In this document: positions 1 to 7,337 of the stretch, in pieces
Layout of the letters: each line of letters opens with the position of its first letter
Position numbering within the stretch: position 1 is the stretch's first letter
NCBI RefSeq assembly: GCF_017744045.1
Contig: NZ_JAGHRD010000006.1
Length of the DNA stretch: 64,000 nt
Reading direction: 5' to 3' (one strand)
Origin: Pelagimonas sp017744045
GTDB lineage: Bacteria > Pseudomonadota > Alphaproteobacteria > Rhodobacterales > Rhodobacteraceae
Notes under the pieces: model-generated
The model's input: only the letters and a program-made list of their open reading frames with translations
What the model was told of the DNA's origin: nothing
Databases searched by the model: none
Position numbers and translations under genes: made by a program

Positions 1-8
1 TTTATCTA

Positions 9-22
9 TTGACCCAGATCAA
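9..22. promoter_or_regulatory. FNR/FnrL-type binding site
   Basis: The 14-bp sequence TTGACCCAGATCAA matches the FNR/FnrL consensus TTGAY-N4-RTCAA at every defined position. FnrL is the oxygen-responsive regulator of Rhodobacteraceae. The site could serve a plus-strand transcript starting near 54-57 or a minus-strand gene outside the window. The match is direct; function is inference. Confidence 0.65.
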
Positions 23-56
23 AGACGCATCATTGCCGCATCTTTAAACCGGGTCT

Positions 57-138
57 CAACAGTTCCCGTCGCTTGTGCGGGTTATCACAAGCACCTCCCT
101 GTTGGACTAAGCCGGGCCTGCGTGCCCGGCCTTTTTTT
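57..138 (+). ncRNA. Candidate FNR-controlled small RNA with anti-SD segment
   Basis: If the FNR box centred at 15.5 acts in class II position, transcription would start near 54-57, downstream of a TTTAAA that could be a -10 element (43-48). The roughly 80-nt transcript would hold a 7-bp stem (71-77 with 86-92, loop CGGGTTAT), then a single-stranded ACCTCCCTG (93-101) that can pair with Shine-Dalgarno sequences, then a strong intrinsic terminator. No open reading frame with a ribosome site is visible. This arrangement is typical of trans-acting small RNAs. The alternative is that it is the 3' UTR of a gene lying before the window. Confidence 0.4.
111..138 (+). terminator. Intrinsic terminator
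   Basis: A perfect 7-bp GC stem (GCCGGGC, 111-117, with GCCCGGC, 124-130) has a 6-nt loop and is followed by CTTTTTTT. It ends a plus-strand transcript arriving from the left. Confidence 0.85.
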
Positions 139-164
139 GCCCGTCAAAGGCGTCTAAATGTTGT

Positions 165-431
165 TTAGATTTCGAGTTTTACCCAAGCCCCGCCTGCCGC
201 CTTCTCTTCGATCACCAGCAACCCGGACTTGCCCTGCCACAGCCGCTGTGCCAGCACACCAGGCACACCGCGCCGCGTTTGCAATTCGCGCAACCGTTCA
301 GGTGCAACAGCGGTCTGGATCGAGTACCCGGTTTTGCCGGATTGCACCTCGGACCCCAACGCCAGTCCTGGCAAGGTCAAAGAGGCGACAAGGCCCAGAG
401 TCACGTCACGCCGATTACATGTCATGCTCAC
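165..431 (-). CDS. Small exported hypothetical protein
   Basis: This is an 88-residue protein I do not recognise. The N-terminus has an Asn-Arg-Arg-Asp-Val pair followed by a hydrophobic run ending near residue 26 (LALGS), which looks like a signal peptide, possibly Tat-type because of the twin arginines. The rest is a short, charged globular segment without recognisable motifs. The start is a GTG whose G-T-G-A overlaps the stop of the upstream monooxygenase gene; an ATG two codons later (425) is the alternative. The overlap and shared strand imply translational coupling with that gene, so it is probably an exported partner of the same small operon. Confidence 0.6.
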   Translation of the reverse strand: MSMTCNRRDVTLGLVASLTLPGLALGSEVQSGKTGYSIQTAVAPERLRELQTRRGVPGVLAQRLWQGKSGLLVIEEKAAGGAWVKLEI

Positions 432-718
432 AGCGGCATCCTCTCAAAATACTGCACATCCGGTGGCCCGGCCATAAAGGAGAGCAGTTGCTCCATCACG
501 CCGTTTTCCGTGATCGCCGCGATGTAAGCTTGGTGATGCTCGCGCGAAATCCATTCCTCAAGCAGCAGGAAACGCCCCGTCTCCGGGTTAAAATACAACT
601 GCACCAGCAAAGCACCGTCAAAGCCGCGCACGGCGGGCAAGTTGGCCTTTAGAAAAGGCTCCAACTCAGCCATCGCGCCCGGGCGCAGCTGCATTTCCAG
701 AGTTACCCAAATGCTCAT
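428..718 (-). CDS. ABM-domain (quinol monooxygenase-like) protein
   Basis: This 96-residue protein has the size and layout of a single antibiotic-biosynthesis-monooxygenase (ABM) domain, a dimeric ferredoxin-like fold. The pattern LEMQLRPG near the N-terminus, then a FDGALLVQLYF strand, then LLLEEWISREHHQAYI (E-W with the following His pair) is typical of YgiN-like proteins. Members oxidise quinols or act as cofactor-free monooxygenases, but many are uncharacterised and the substrate cannot be read here. It is the first gene of a two-gene minus-strand unit and is divergent from the AraC-type regulator at 884, which may control it. Confidence 0.75.
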   Translation of the reverse strand: MSIWVTLEMQLRPGAMAELEPFLKANLPAVRGFDGALLVQLYFNPETGRFLLLEEWISREHHQAYIAAITENGVMEQLLSFMAGPPDVQYFERMPL

Positions 719-883
719 CTGTCTCTCCTAATTGGTGATGCGCTTGGCATAGCTGCCTTGCTGGGTCGGAAATGCCGGGCAAATGCTAAAATACCGATTT
801 TCGATCACCTTCTGGGGCGAGATGTCCTATCGTTTCTATTGCGGAACAACGGCATTCTCCTCGGAACGGAACTTAGGCAGCCC

Positions 884-1783
884 ATGACCGCACTCCTAAA
901 ACAGCTCGAAGCCGCCGGGCGATGCCTGGTCATTCCCGATGGCTTGTCCCAGTTCAAAGATGCCACGCTGCGAATGGCGGCCGGGCGCAGCTCGATCTAT
1001 TCCAAACTCATCAAGGCCAGCGCATTGGGGGTCGAGTTTCACTGCGCGGACCCTTGTCTTTGCTATGTGATTTCCGGGCGCGAGACGTTTTACACCGCTG
1101 ACGGGACCGAGTTGACGGTCAAGCCGGGTGAGATGATCTTTTTGCCCGCCAACAGCTATATGGTTTCTGATTTCGTCAATTCCGACGGGCCTCTGGCGGC
1201 CTATCTTTGCTTTTTCGGCCCTGAGGTTCTCAGCGAGTTTGAACGCAAGGTCCCGCTCACCTCACCACCTCCGGCAAGCGCGACGGCCTACAAGCTGGAC
1301 GCACATCTCAGCCTGTCTGGCTATTTCTCAGCACTTGCTCCGGTCTATGAAAACGTCACACCCGCCGCGCCATTGGTTCAGGCCAAGCTGCTGGAATTGC
1401 TGTTATTGATCGCAACATTGGATGACGTGAAACGCCTCGCCGGGTTTCTGCTGGGCAACAAAGGCACGCCGGCGCGGCGCAATATCAAACATCTGATGCG
1501 CGAACACGCCAATCACAATATCAGCGTCGCCGATTTCGCCCGAATGTCCGGGCGCTCTGTTGCCGGTTTCAATCGGGAATTTCGCCGTGTCACCGGTCAG
1601 TCCCCCGGCCAATGGCTTTTAGAACGGAGGCTGGATCGGGCAAAACACCTGATCCTGACCTGCGCGTCTTCAGTGCAGGAGATCGGGCAAGAGGTTGGCT
1701 ATTCCAACACCTCTCATTTTATCGCGCAGTTTCAGAAACGCTTTGGCGCAACCCCGTTGCAGATGCGCAAGGCGCGGATTTAA
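884..1783 (+). CDS. AraC-family transcriptional regulator
   Basis: The protein has 299 residues. The N-terminal half carries a cupin-like effector domain, with GRETFYTADGTELTVKPG followed by MIFLPANSY. The C-terminal 100 residues form the two-HTH AraC domain, seen as NISVADFARMSGRSVAGFNREFRRVTG and then IGQEVGYSNTSHFIAQFQKRFG. The open frame extends upstream, but the ATG at 884 is the first start that gives a normal family N-terminus and is preceded by an AGGCAG-like ribosome site. It is divergent from the ABM-domain gene, a common arrangement for a regulator and its target. The inducer is unknown. Confidence 0.85.
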   Translation: MTALLKQLEAAGRCLVIPDGLSQFKDATLRMAAGRSSIYSKLIKASALGVEFHCADPCLCYVISGRETFYTADGTELTVKPGEMIFLPANSYMVSDFVNSDGPLAAYLCFFGPEVLSEFERKVPLTSPPPASATAYKLDAHLSLSGYFSALAPVYENVTPAAPLVQAKLLELLLLIATLDDVKRLAGFLLGNKGTPARRNIKHLMREHANHNISVADFARMSGRSVAGFNREFRRVTGQSPGQWLLERRLDRAKHLILTCASSVQEIGQEVGYSNTSHFIAQFQKRFGATPLQMRKARI

Positions 1784-2136
1784 CCCTGCGAGAGGTCCTC
1801 GGTATACAGGCGCACCGCGTCCTGAACATGGCGAAATCGATCGCCGCCCAGATGTTTACCGCCATACCAGCGGGTCACGACAATGATGTGGTTGCGCAAA
1901 TCGTCCCGTTCCAGCATCCGCAATATCACCATCCCCGCGCCGCTCTCACCGTCATCATTCTTAAGCGGGGCATCATCGGTCAGGCAGGCCCAGGTGTTGT
2001 GGGTCGCCTTGGCGAATTTCTTGCGTCGCTTGAGTTCCTTGAGGAAAGCCTTGGCCTCAGCCTCGGACCCACATGGCCCGCCCGACACCGCATAGCGCGA
2101 CCCGCGATCAGAAATGATGTTTTCAAGAACCTTCAT
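1780..2136 (-). CDS. YigZ/IMPACT N-terminal domain protein
   Basis: This 118-residue protein consists of the UPF0029/IMPACT N-terminal domain only. The diagnostic blocks are KFAKATHNTWAC, then NDDGESGAG, then the signature VVTRWYGGKHLGGDRF. Full-length YigZ proteins add a C-terminal DUF1949 domain, which is missing here, so this is the short version. IMPACT in eukaryotes regulates GCN2; the bacterial role is not settled, though a ribosome or translation link is usually proposed. Its stop codon overlaps the end of the convergent AraC gene by 4 bp. Confidence 0.8.
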   Translation of the reverse strand: MKVLENIISDRGSRYAVSGGPCGSEAEAKAFLKELKRRKKFAKATHNTWACLTDDAPLKNDDGESGAGMVILRMLERDDLRNHIIVVTRWYGGKHLGGDRFRHVQDAVRLYTEDLSQG

Positions 2137-2238
2137 GACCCCGACCTATCGGGCCTGTCGGCCTATCGCAAGAACCTGAAAACGAGTTGGGGGCTTTGGC
2201 ATCCCTGTCCAAAGCCCCCGCGGCGCATCCCGTGAGTG

Positions 2239-2265
2239 TAAAAAAGGAACCGCAACCGATGCGGT
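2239..2265 (-). terminator. Intrinsic terminator of the LuxR/PepSY unit
   Basis: On the minus strand a 6-bp stem (ACCGCA with TGCGGT, 2249-2265) is followed by TCCTTTTTTA. It lies 44 bp downstream of the LuxR-type gene. Confidence 0.6.
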
Positions 2266-2308
2266 CTTTTGACAGATTCAGAATACACCTTCAGGGGTAA
2301 ATGAAACC

Positions 2309-2818
2309 TTAAGTTCCCCCCGAACGGCCTGCTATGATTGGCTCTGCCATCAATTCTTCGATAAACAGGCTCAGCAATTGCAGCCGCCCGCTGACCCCGG
2401 CCTTGCGATAAACCGCCGCCGATTGCGCTTTGATCGTGCCTTCTTTTGATCCTCGCAGGTCGGCCATCTCGGCAATCGACAAGCCTTTGATCGCGAGCCG
2501 TGCCACATCGCGTTCCGACGGGGTCAGCCCCCAGTCATCGAAATGCTCCTGCAAGACCTGTTCGAACGCGCCCGAGGCGAGGTCCAATTGTTGTTCCAGC
2601 CGTTTCTGACGCCCCAAGACATGGCGCAAGGATAGGCCGGTGATGACCGTCCCGACAACCAGCGCCCCGGCGATCATGTTTTCCAACATCTGCGCAATGG
2701 GCCCGTCCATCGCGGCCCCCTGCCGCGCATCCAGCACCGCATCATAGACAAAGAAACCCGTACAGGCCCCCTGGAACACCAACAACACCCATAACGTGGT
2801 CGGAGAGCGCAGCATCAT
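2309..2818 (-). CDS. Membrane-anchored LuxR-type HTH regulator
   Basis: The protein has 169 residues. Two hydrophobic segments (about 8-27 and 46-64) should span the membrane, and a short coiled segment leads to a C-terminal LuxR/GerE helix-turn-helix (about 103-160). That domain shows LTPSERDVARLAIKGLSIAEMA followed by SKEGTIKAQSAAVYRKAGV, the usual recognition-helix pattern. There is no receiver or autoinducer domain, so the membrane part is the likely sensor. It lies 21 bp behind the PepSY gene on the same strand, so the pair is probably co-transcribed and may form a small envelope-sensing unit. Confidence 0.75.
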   Translation of the reverse strand: MMLRSPTTLWVLLVFQGACTGFFVYDAVLDARQGAAMDGPIAQMLENMIAGALVVGTVITGLSLRHVLGRQKRLEQQLDLASGAFEQVLQEHFDDWGLTPSERDVARLAIKGLSIAEMADLRGSKEGTIKAQSAAVYRKAGVSGRLQLLSLFIEELMAEPIIAGRSGGT

Positions 2819-2839
2819 GCGCTCTCCTGGTCAAGGGGC

Positions 2840-3169
2840 TTAGCTGTCGTCGCTATCCTTGTCATCGTCGTCATGTTCATCCTCAGAATCGTCGCCGGAG
2901 TCATCTTCGGCTTCGAGCGCAATCACCGCGCCAGTGGCCGGGTCCAGTTCCGCCTCATATTCTGCGCCATCAAGGATGTATTCAACCTCGATCTCACCGT
3001 CTTCGATCTCGATTTCGGTGACTTCCGCCCCTTGTGCTTCCATCCAGGCACGGATCACCGCCTCTTCGGTGCCAACCTGATCGCCCATTTGCAATTGCGC
3101 AAAGGCAAGAACGGGAACCGAGGCGATCATTGTGGTCAGGGCGGTCAGTTTAAATGTTTCAAAGCTCAT
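2840..3169 (-). CDS. PepSY-domain periplasmic protein with acidic tail
   Basis: This 109-residue protein begins with a signal peptide that should be cleaved after the FAQ near residue 25. One PepSY-like unit follows (about 34-90), with the typical D-G-x-Y-E-A-E-L-D-x-x-T-G-x-V hairpin. The last 20 residues are almost only Asp, Glu, Ser and Lys. PepSY domains are periplasmic modules that often inhibit peptidases or bind cations; the acidic tail could bind divalent metals, but that is inference. It is the first gene of a unit with the membrane LuxR-type regulator. Confidence 0.75.
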   Translation of the reverse strand: MSFETFKLTALTTMIASVPVLAFAQLQMGDQVGTEEAVIRAWMEAQGAEVTEIEIEDGEIEVEYILDGAEYEAELDPATGAVIALEAEDDSGDDSEDEHDDDDKDSDDS

Positions 3170-3294
3170 GAAGGTTACTCCTGCTTAGTCAGTTTGATAG
3201 TGCCATCGCTGTCGTTGCGATGACTGGCATATGGGCAGGAACGCCGTGTCCTCCATTCGCAATAGGGTTGCTTTCGGCCCTATTAGACCAAGGT

Positions 3295-3738
3295 TTATGG
3301 CTGTTTTTCAGGGGTTTCGCGCAGGTTTTCGCGCAGGGCCAGGATCTGGTCGCGCAACTGCTTGGCTTGCTCCGGCCCCAGATCTGTCTGCGAGAAAAAG
3401 CATTGCGCGGCTGTGTTGGCGGCTGTCTGCATCTCGCGCCCGGCCTCGGTCAGACGGATGCGCACCACGCGTTCATCATCGGCGCTGCGCGTGCGCGAAA
3501 GAAGCCCCTTGGCCTCGAGCCGTTTCAACAGCGGGGTCAGGGTGTTGGTCTCGAGCATAATCTGGCGTCCCAATTGACCTACCGTCACATCATCTTCGGC
3601 CCAAAGGGACATCAACACGATGTATTGCGGATAGGTCAGCCCCAGCGGGGTCAACAAAGGTTTGTAGGCGTGCTGCATCGCTTGCGCCGTCGAATAGAGC
3701 GCAAAGCAGATCATGTCTTGGGGGGAAAGATTGTCCAT
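3295..3738 (-). CDS. ohrR: MarR-family organic-peroxide sensor OhrR
   Basis: This 147-residue winged-helix MarR protein has the OhrR hallmark, a lone N-terminal cysteine in the motif MICFALYS (Cys11). That residue is oxidised by organic hydroperoxides in characterised OhrR proteins. The wing and recognition helix lie in VTVGQLGRQIMLETNTLTPLLKRLEAKGL and the following DDERVVRI. The gene is divergent from ohr (3841), and two identical operator-like sites lie between them, which supports repression of both genes and autoregulation. Confidence 0.92.
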   Translation of the reverse strand: MDNLSPQDMICFALYSTAQAMQHAYKPLLTPLGLTYPQYIVLMSLWAEDDVTVGQLGRQIMLETNTLTPLLKRLEAKGLLSRTRSADDERVVRIRLTEAGREMQTAANTAAQCFFSQTDLGPEQAKQLRDQILALRENLRETPEKQP

Positions 3739-3751
3739 GGGCAGAAAGTAA

Positions 3752-3822
3752 ATCGTGCGCGATATTATCGCAAGCCTATTGACTCACTTCTACGTTTTCG
3801 CCATCTGTATCGTGCGCGATAT
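3752..3822. promoter_or_regulatory. Twin OhrR operators between ohrR and ohr
   Basis: The 14-mer ATCGTGCGCGATAT occurs twice, exactly 57 bp apart (3752-3765 and 3809-3822), and contains an imperfect palindrome ATCG-TGCG-CGAT. The first copy lies 14 bp upstream of the ohrR start and the second 19 bp upstream of the ohr start. A TTGACT at 3779-3784 could be the -35 of ohr, which would put the second copy over its core promoter. Assignment to OhrR is inference from position. Confidence 0.7.
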
Positions 3823-3840
3823 ATTCAGGAGCGATACGAA

Positions 3841-4269
3841 ATGACCGTTGATACGAAATACTGGGCCGATGCCTATGCCACCGGTGGCGGGCGGAATGGT
3901 TTGGCTGGGCTGGCTGGTGGCGCATTGACCGCGACCATGGCCGCGCCGGTTGAACTGGGCGGCTCAGGCAAAGGGCGTAACCCCGAAGAATTCTTTGCCC
4001 TCGGCTATGCGGCCTGTTTCCTAGGCGCGATGCGCTTTGCAGCGCAAAGCGAGAAACTGGGCGAGGTTCCTGATGACGCCAAAGTCACCGCCAAGGTCGG
4101 CGTCGGCCCGCGCAGCGATGGCGGGTTTGGCATTCAGGTCAAGCTTGAGGTGTCCCTGCCCGGCCTTGATACCGCCACCGCCCAGACCATCGTCGAACGT
4201 GGCCACTTTGTCTGCCCCTATTCCAACGCCACCAAAGGCAATATCGACATCGAAACCACGCTGGTTTGA
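3841..4269 (+). CDS. ohr: Organic hydroperoxide resistance protein Ohr
   Basis: This 142-residue OsmC/Ohr-family peroxidase reduces organic hydroperoxides in the cytoplasm using lipoylated or dithiol donors. Both redox cysteines are present, Cys59 in GYAACFLGAM and Cys125 in FVCPYSNA. The N-terminal block with ATGGGRNG and the GGSGKGRNPEE segment, which carries the catalytic-site arginine region, are also Ohr-like. The chosen start is the ATG after AGGAGCGATACGAA, which gives the normal family length. It is divergent from ohrR, its expected repressor. Confidence 0.95.
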   Translation: MTVDTKYWADAYATGGGRNGLAGLAGGALTATMAAPVELGGSGKGRNPEEFFALGYAACFLGAMRFAAQSEKLGEVPDDAKVTAKVGVGPRSDGGFGIQVKLEVSLPGLDTATAQTIVERGHFVCPYSNATKGNIDIETTLV

Positions 4270-4281
4270 TGCCGACATGAA

Positions 4282-4307
4282 AAAGGGCTCCCAAATGGGA
4301 GCCCTTT
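4282..4307. terminator. Bidirectional terminator between ohr and pnp
   Basis: A perfect 11-bp stem (AAAGGGCTCCC with GGGAGCCCTTT) has a 4-nt loop and A/T runs on both sides. It sits between the convergent ends of ohr and pnp and can serve both. Confidence 0.8.
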
Positions 4308-4330
4308 GACGTTTCAGAATGAAGCAACGA

Positions 4331-6478
4331 TTACTCGTCTTCTTTCTTTTTCTTCGGCTCAGGAGCCTGCTCTTCGCCGGTCTCCTGGTTGACCATCTTC
4401 ATGGCCAGACGCACCTTGCCACGATCATCAAAGCCCAGCAGCTTAACAAAGACTTCCTGACCTTCTTTCAGAACATCAGACGGATGGTTCAGGCGGCGGT
4501 TTTCGATTTGCGAAACGTGGACCAGACCGTCGCGCTTGCCAAAGAAGTTCACGAAGGCACCGAAATCGACGATCTTCACAACTTTACCTTTGTAGATCGC
4601 ACCTTCTTCGGGCTCAGCGACGATCGAGTGGATCATCTCATAGGCCTTCTTAATGCTTTCGCCATCTGGCGACGCGATCTTGATCACACCATCATCGTTG
4701 ATGTCGACCTTGGCACCGGAGGTTTCCACGATCTCGCGGATCACCTTACCGCCCGAGCCGATCACTTCGCGGATCTTGTCGGTTGGGATGTTCATGGTCT
4801 CGATGCGCGGCGCGTGAACGCTGAATTCAGACGCTTCGGTCAGGGCCTTGGCCATCTCGCCCAGGATGTGCAGGCGGCCTTCTTTGGCCTGTGCCAGCGC
4901 CTTGGACATGATGTCGGCGGTAATACCGGCAACCTTGATGTCCATCTGCAGCGAGGTGATGCCGTTTTCGGTGCCAGCCACTTTGAAGTCCATGTCGCCC
5001 AGGTGATCTTCGTCACCCAGGATGTCGGACAAAATGCCGTAAGATCCGTCTTCTTCCAGAACCAGGCCCATGGCCACACCGGCAACAGGTGCCTTGAGCG
5101 GAACGCCTGCATCCATCATGGAAAGAGAGCCACCGCAGACAGACGCCATAGAAGACGAGCCGTTGGATTCGGTGATCTCGGACACCACACGAATGGTGTA
5201 TGGGAAATCGGTTGCCGCAGGCAGAACCGCCTGAAGCGCGCGCCAGGCCAGCTTACCATGGCCGATCTCACGGCGACCGGGGGAACCAACACGGCCAACT
5301 TCACCCACCGAATAGGGAGGGAAGTTGTAATGCAGCAGGAAGTTGGATTTGAAGTTGCCATGCAGCGCATCGATGAACTGCTCATCGTCGCCGGTGCCCA
5401 GCGTGGTCACAACCAAGCCTTGGGTTTCGCCACGGGTGAACAGGGCAGAACCGTGGGTGCGTGGCAGCAGTCCGGTTTCCGACACAATCGGGCGGATCTC
5501 GTTCAGGGCGCGGCCATCGATGCGGCGGCCATTCTTGACCACGTCGCCACGCAGAACACCGGATTCCAGCTTTTTCAGCGCGGAACCAAGGTTTGCGTCA
5601 GCTTGCTGCTCTTCGGAAAGACCAGCGATGATCTCTTCTTTGACGGCTGCAACGGCAGAGGTGCGTTCCTGCTTGTCACCAATGGCATAAGCGGCGCGCA
5701 TTTTCTCTTCACCAGCCGCTTTGACCACGTCGAACAGCTCGGAATAGTCAGGCGCGACAAACTCAAACGGTTCTTTCGCGCATTCTTCGGCCAGATCAAT
5801 GATCAGGTCGATGACCGGCTGGATCTGCTCATGCGCGAACATAACGCCGCCCAGCATTTCCTCTTCGGTCAGCTCGTAAGCTTCGGATTCAACCATCATC
5901 ACCGCGTCTTTGGTGCCGGCCACAACCAGATCCAGACGCTGTTCAGGGTTGTTGCGCAGACCTTCCATGTCATCCACGGTTGGGTTCAGCACATATTCGC
6001 CGTCTTCAAAGCCAACACGGGCACCCGCAATCGGGCCACGGAATGGCGCGCCGGAGATGGTCAGCGCGGCAGAGGCCGCGATCATTGCAACGATGTCAGG
6101 ATCATTGACTAGGTCGTGGCTCAGCACGGTGCACATCACCAGAACTTCGTTTTTGAAGCCAGGTACAAACAGCGGGCGGATCGGACGGTCGATCAGACGC
6201 GCGGTCAGGGTTTCTTTTTCAGTTGGGCGTGCTTCACGCTTGAAAAAACCGCCAGGAATTTTACCGGCGGCGTAGTATTTCTCTTGGTAGTGAACGGTCA
6301 GAGGGAAAAAGTCTTGGCCCTCTTTCTGTTGCTTGGCAAAGGTCACGTTCGCCATAACGCTGGTCTCACCCAGAGTCGCGATCACGGTGCCGTCAGCCTG
6401 ACGGGCAACCTTGCCAGTTTCCAGTGTGAGCGTTTCTTCGCCCCACTGCATGGATTTCTTGGTTTCTTTGAACATCAT
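4331..6478 (-). CDS. pnp: Polyribonucleotide nucleotidyltransferase (PNPase)
   Basis: PNPase is the 3'-to-5' phosphorolytic exoribonuclease of the degradosome. The 715-residue protein has the complete family layout: a first RNase PH domain (about 10-145), the helical domain, a second RNase PH domain (about 310-460), a KH domain with REVIGSGGKVIREI (about 555-615), an S1 domain with KGKVVKIVDFGAFV (about 620-690), and a short acidic/lysine-rich tail. Two ATG codons stand in tandem at 6478 and 6475; either could be used. In most bacteria pnp directly follows rpsO. Here rpsO is on the same strand but lies 3.9 kb upstream. Confidence 0.97.
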   Translation of the reverse strand: MMFKETKKSMQWGEETLTLETGKVARQADGTVIATLGETSVMANVTFAKQQKEGQDFFPLTVHYQEKYYAAGKIPGGFFKREARPTEKETLTARLIDRPIRPLFVPGFKNEVLVMCTVLSHDLVNDPDIVAMIAASAALTISGAPFRGPIAGARVGFEDGEYVLNPTVDDMEGLRNNPEQRLDLVVAGTKDAVMMVESEAYELTEEEMLGGVMFAHEQIQPVIDLIIDLAEECAKEPFEFVAPDYSELFDVVKAAGEEKMRAAYAIGDKQERTSAVAAVKEEIIAGLSEEQQADANLGSALKKLESGVLRGDVVKNGRRIDGRALNEIRPIVSETGLLPRTHGSALFTRGETQGLVVTTLGTGDDEQFIDALHGNFKSNFLLHYNFPPYSVGEVGRVGSPGRREIGHGKLAWRALQAVLPAATDFPYTIRVVSEITESNGSSSMASVCGGSLSMMDAGVPLKAPVAGVAMGLVLEEDGSYGILSDILGDEDHLGDMDFKVAGTENGITSLQMDIKVAGITADIMSKALAQAKEGRLHILGEMAKALTEASEFSVHAPRIETMNIPTDKIREVIGSGGKVIREIVETSGAKVDINDDGVIKIASPDGESIKKAYEMIHSIVAEPEEGAIYKGKVVKIVDFGAFVNFFGKRDGLVHVSQIENRRLNHPSDVLKEGQEVFVKLLGFDDRGKVRLAMKMVNQETGEEQAPEPKKKKEDE

Positions 6479-6770
6479 CGTATCCTAATTGGGATCGCTC
6501 GGCCCCTGCCGAGTTCCCGTTTGAAGGGCGGCCCCATTGCCGCCGACCCCATATTTCATCTCACGTGTCATCTTACGTCACAGCGCGTGGGTCAGCGCGC
6601 TACGTTCCAGATGGCGCGGGCATAGAGGAAAAGCAGGGGTTTGTGAACCCATCAGATGCGCTGCACACGGGGCCTGAGCAAAGAAAAGCAGACGACCTTA
6701 GCCTATAGCTAGACGCGAGGGTATTGATCCTGCATTCTTGATCCAGTTTCCTAAGTCAAAGGGCCCCGTC

Positions 6771-7238
6771 ATGCGCCGTGTTCTGCTTCTTGTCTCTCAT
6801 CTGATTGCCGTTGGTTTTGGCTTTGCCCTGGGCATCTATTTCCTGCCGATCCTCACCGCCCCACCTGGCCCGGAAACCGCCATGCTTGAGGAAAAGGCCA
6901 AATCGGCCACGTTTACCGGCACCTTTGATCGCGACCGCGCGGGCAGCGACTTTTTGCACTGGGGCGAAGGGGTGATCAGCCTGTCGGACAGTGAAATCGT
7001 GCATATGGGCAAGCTCGCCCCCGGACCGGATTACATGCTCTATCTGACCACGGAATTCGTCGAGGATGAGGCAGGCTTTGAAGCGATCAAGGCCAATTCG
7101 GCGCGTATCGGTCCGGTCAAGACCTTTGACGGTTTGATCCTGCCCGTGCCCGAAGGAGTATCTATTGCCGATTACACCACCGTTGTGATCTGGTGCGAGG
7201 CGTTTTCGGAATTCATCACCTCGGCGCAGTATCAATGA
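6771..7238 (+). CDS. DM13-domain exported protein
   Basis: The protein has 155 residues. It starts with a hydrophobic segment (about 5-25) acting as signal anchor, followed by a DM13 domain (about 45-150). The end of the domain carries the typical sequence IADYTTVVIWCEAFSEFITSA with its conserved cysteine. DM13 proteins are predicted extracytoplasmic redox or electron-transfer modules. I chose the ATG at 6771, which places the hydrophobic segment at the N-terminus; an upstream in-frame start at 6738 would add an unlikely leader. It heads a four-gene plus-strand block lying between rpsO and pnp. Confidence 0.8.
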   Translation: MRRVLLLVSHLIAVGFGFALGIYFLPILTAPPGPETAMLEEKAKSATFTGTFDRDRAGSDFLHWGEGVISLSDSEIVHMGKLAPGPDYMLYLTTEFVEDEAGFEAIKANSARIGPVKTFDGLILPVPEGVSIADYTTVVIWCEAFSEFITSAQYQ

Positions 7239-7337
7239 TGGCCTGGGGTCGCAATAAAGACCTGAGACCAATTTCCCCCTTTCCTAAACCGCCCCCCATG
7301 TTAACACGCCCGTGACACAGAGTTTTTCGGGACCGTT

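Noticed and set aside
3261..3284. Stem AATAGGG/CCCTATT downstream of ohrR as a terminator
   Set aside because: The stem is perfect but no T-run follows on the minus strand, so I could not support termination.
4319..6112. A 597-codon open frame on the plus strand
   Set aside because: It lies opposite pnp, has no family motif, and arises from the GC-rich codon bias of the minus-strand gene.
6479..6770. tRNA or other structured RNA between pnp and the DM13 gene
   Set aside because: I looked for a T-loop/acceptor pattern and found none; the stretch has only short stems.
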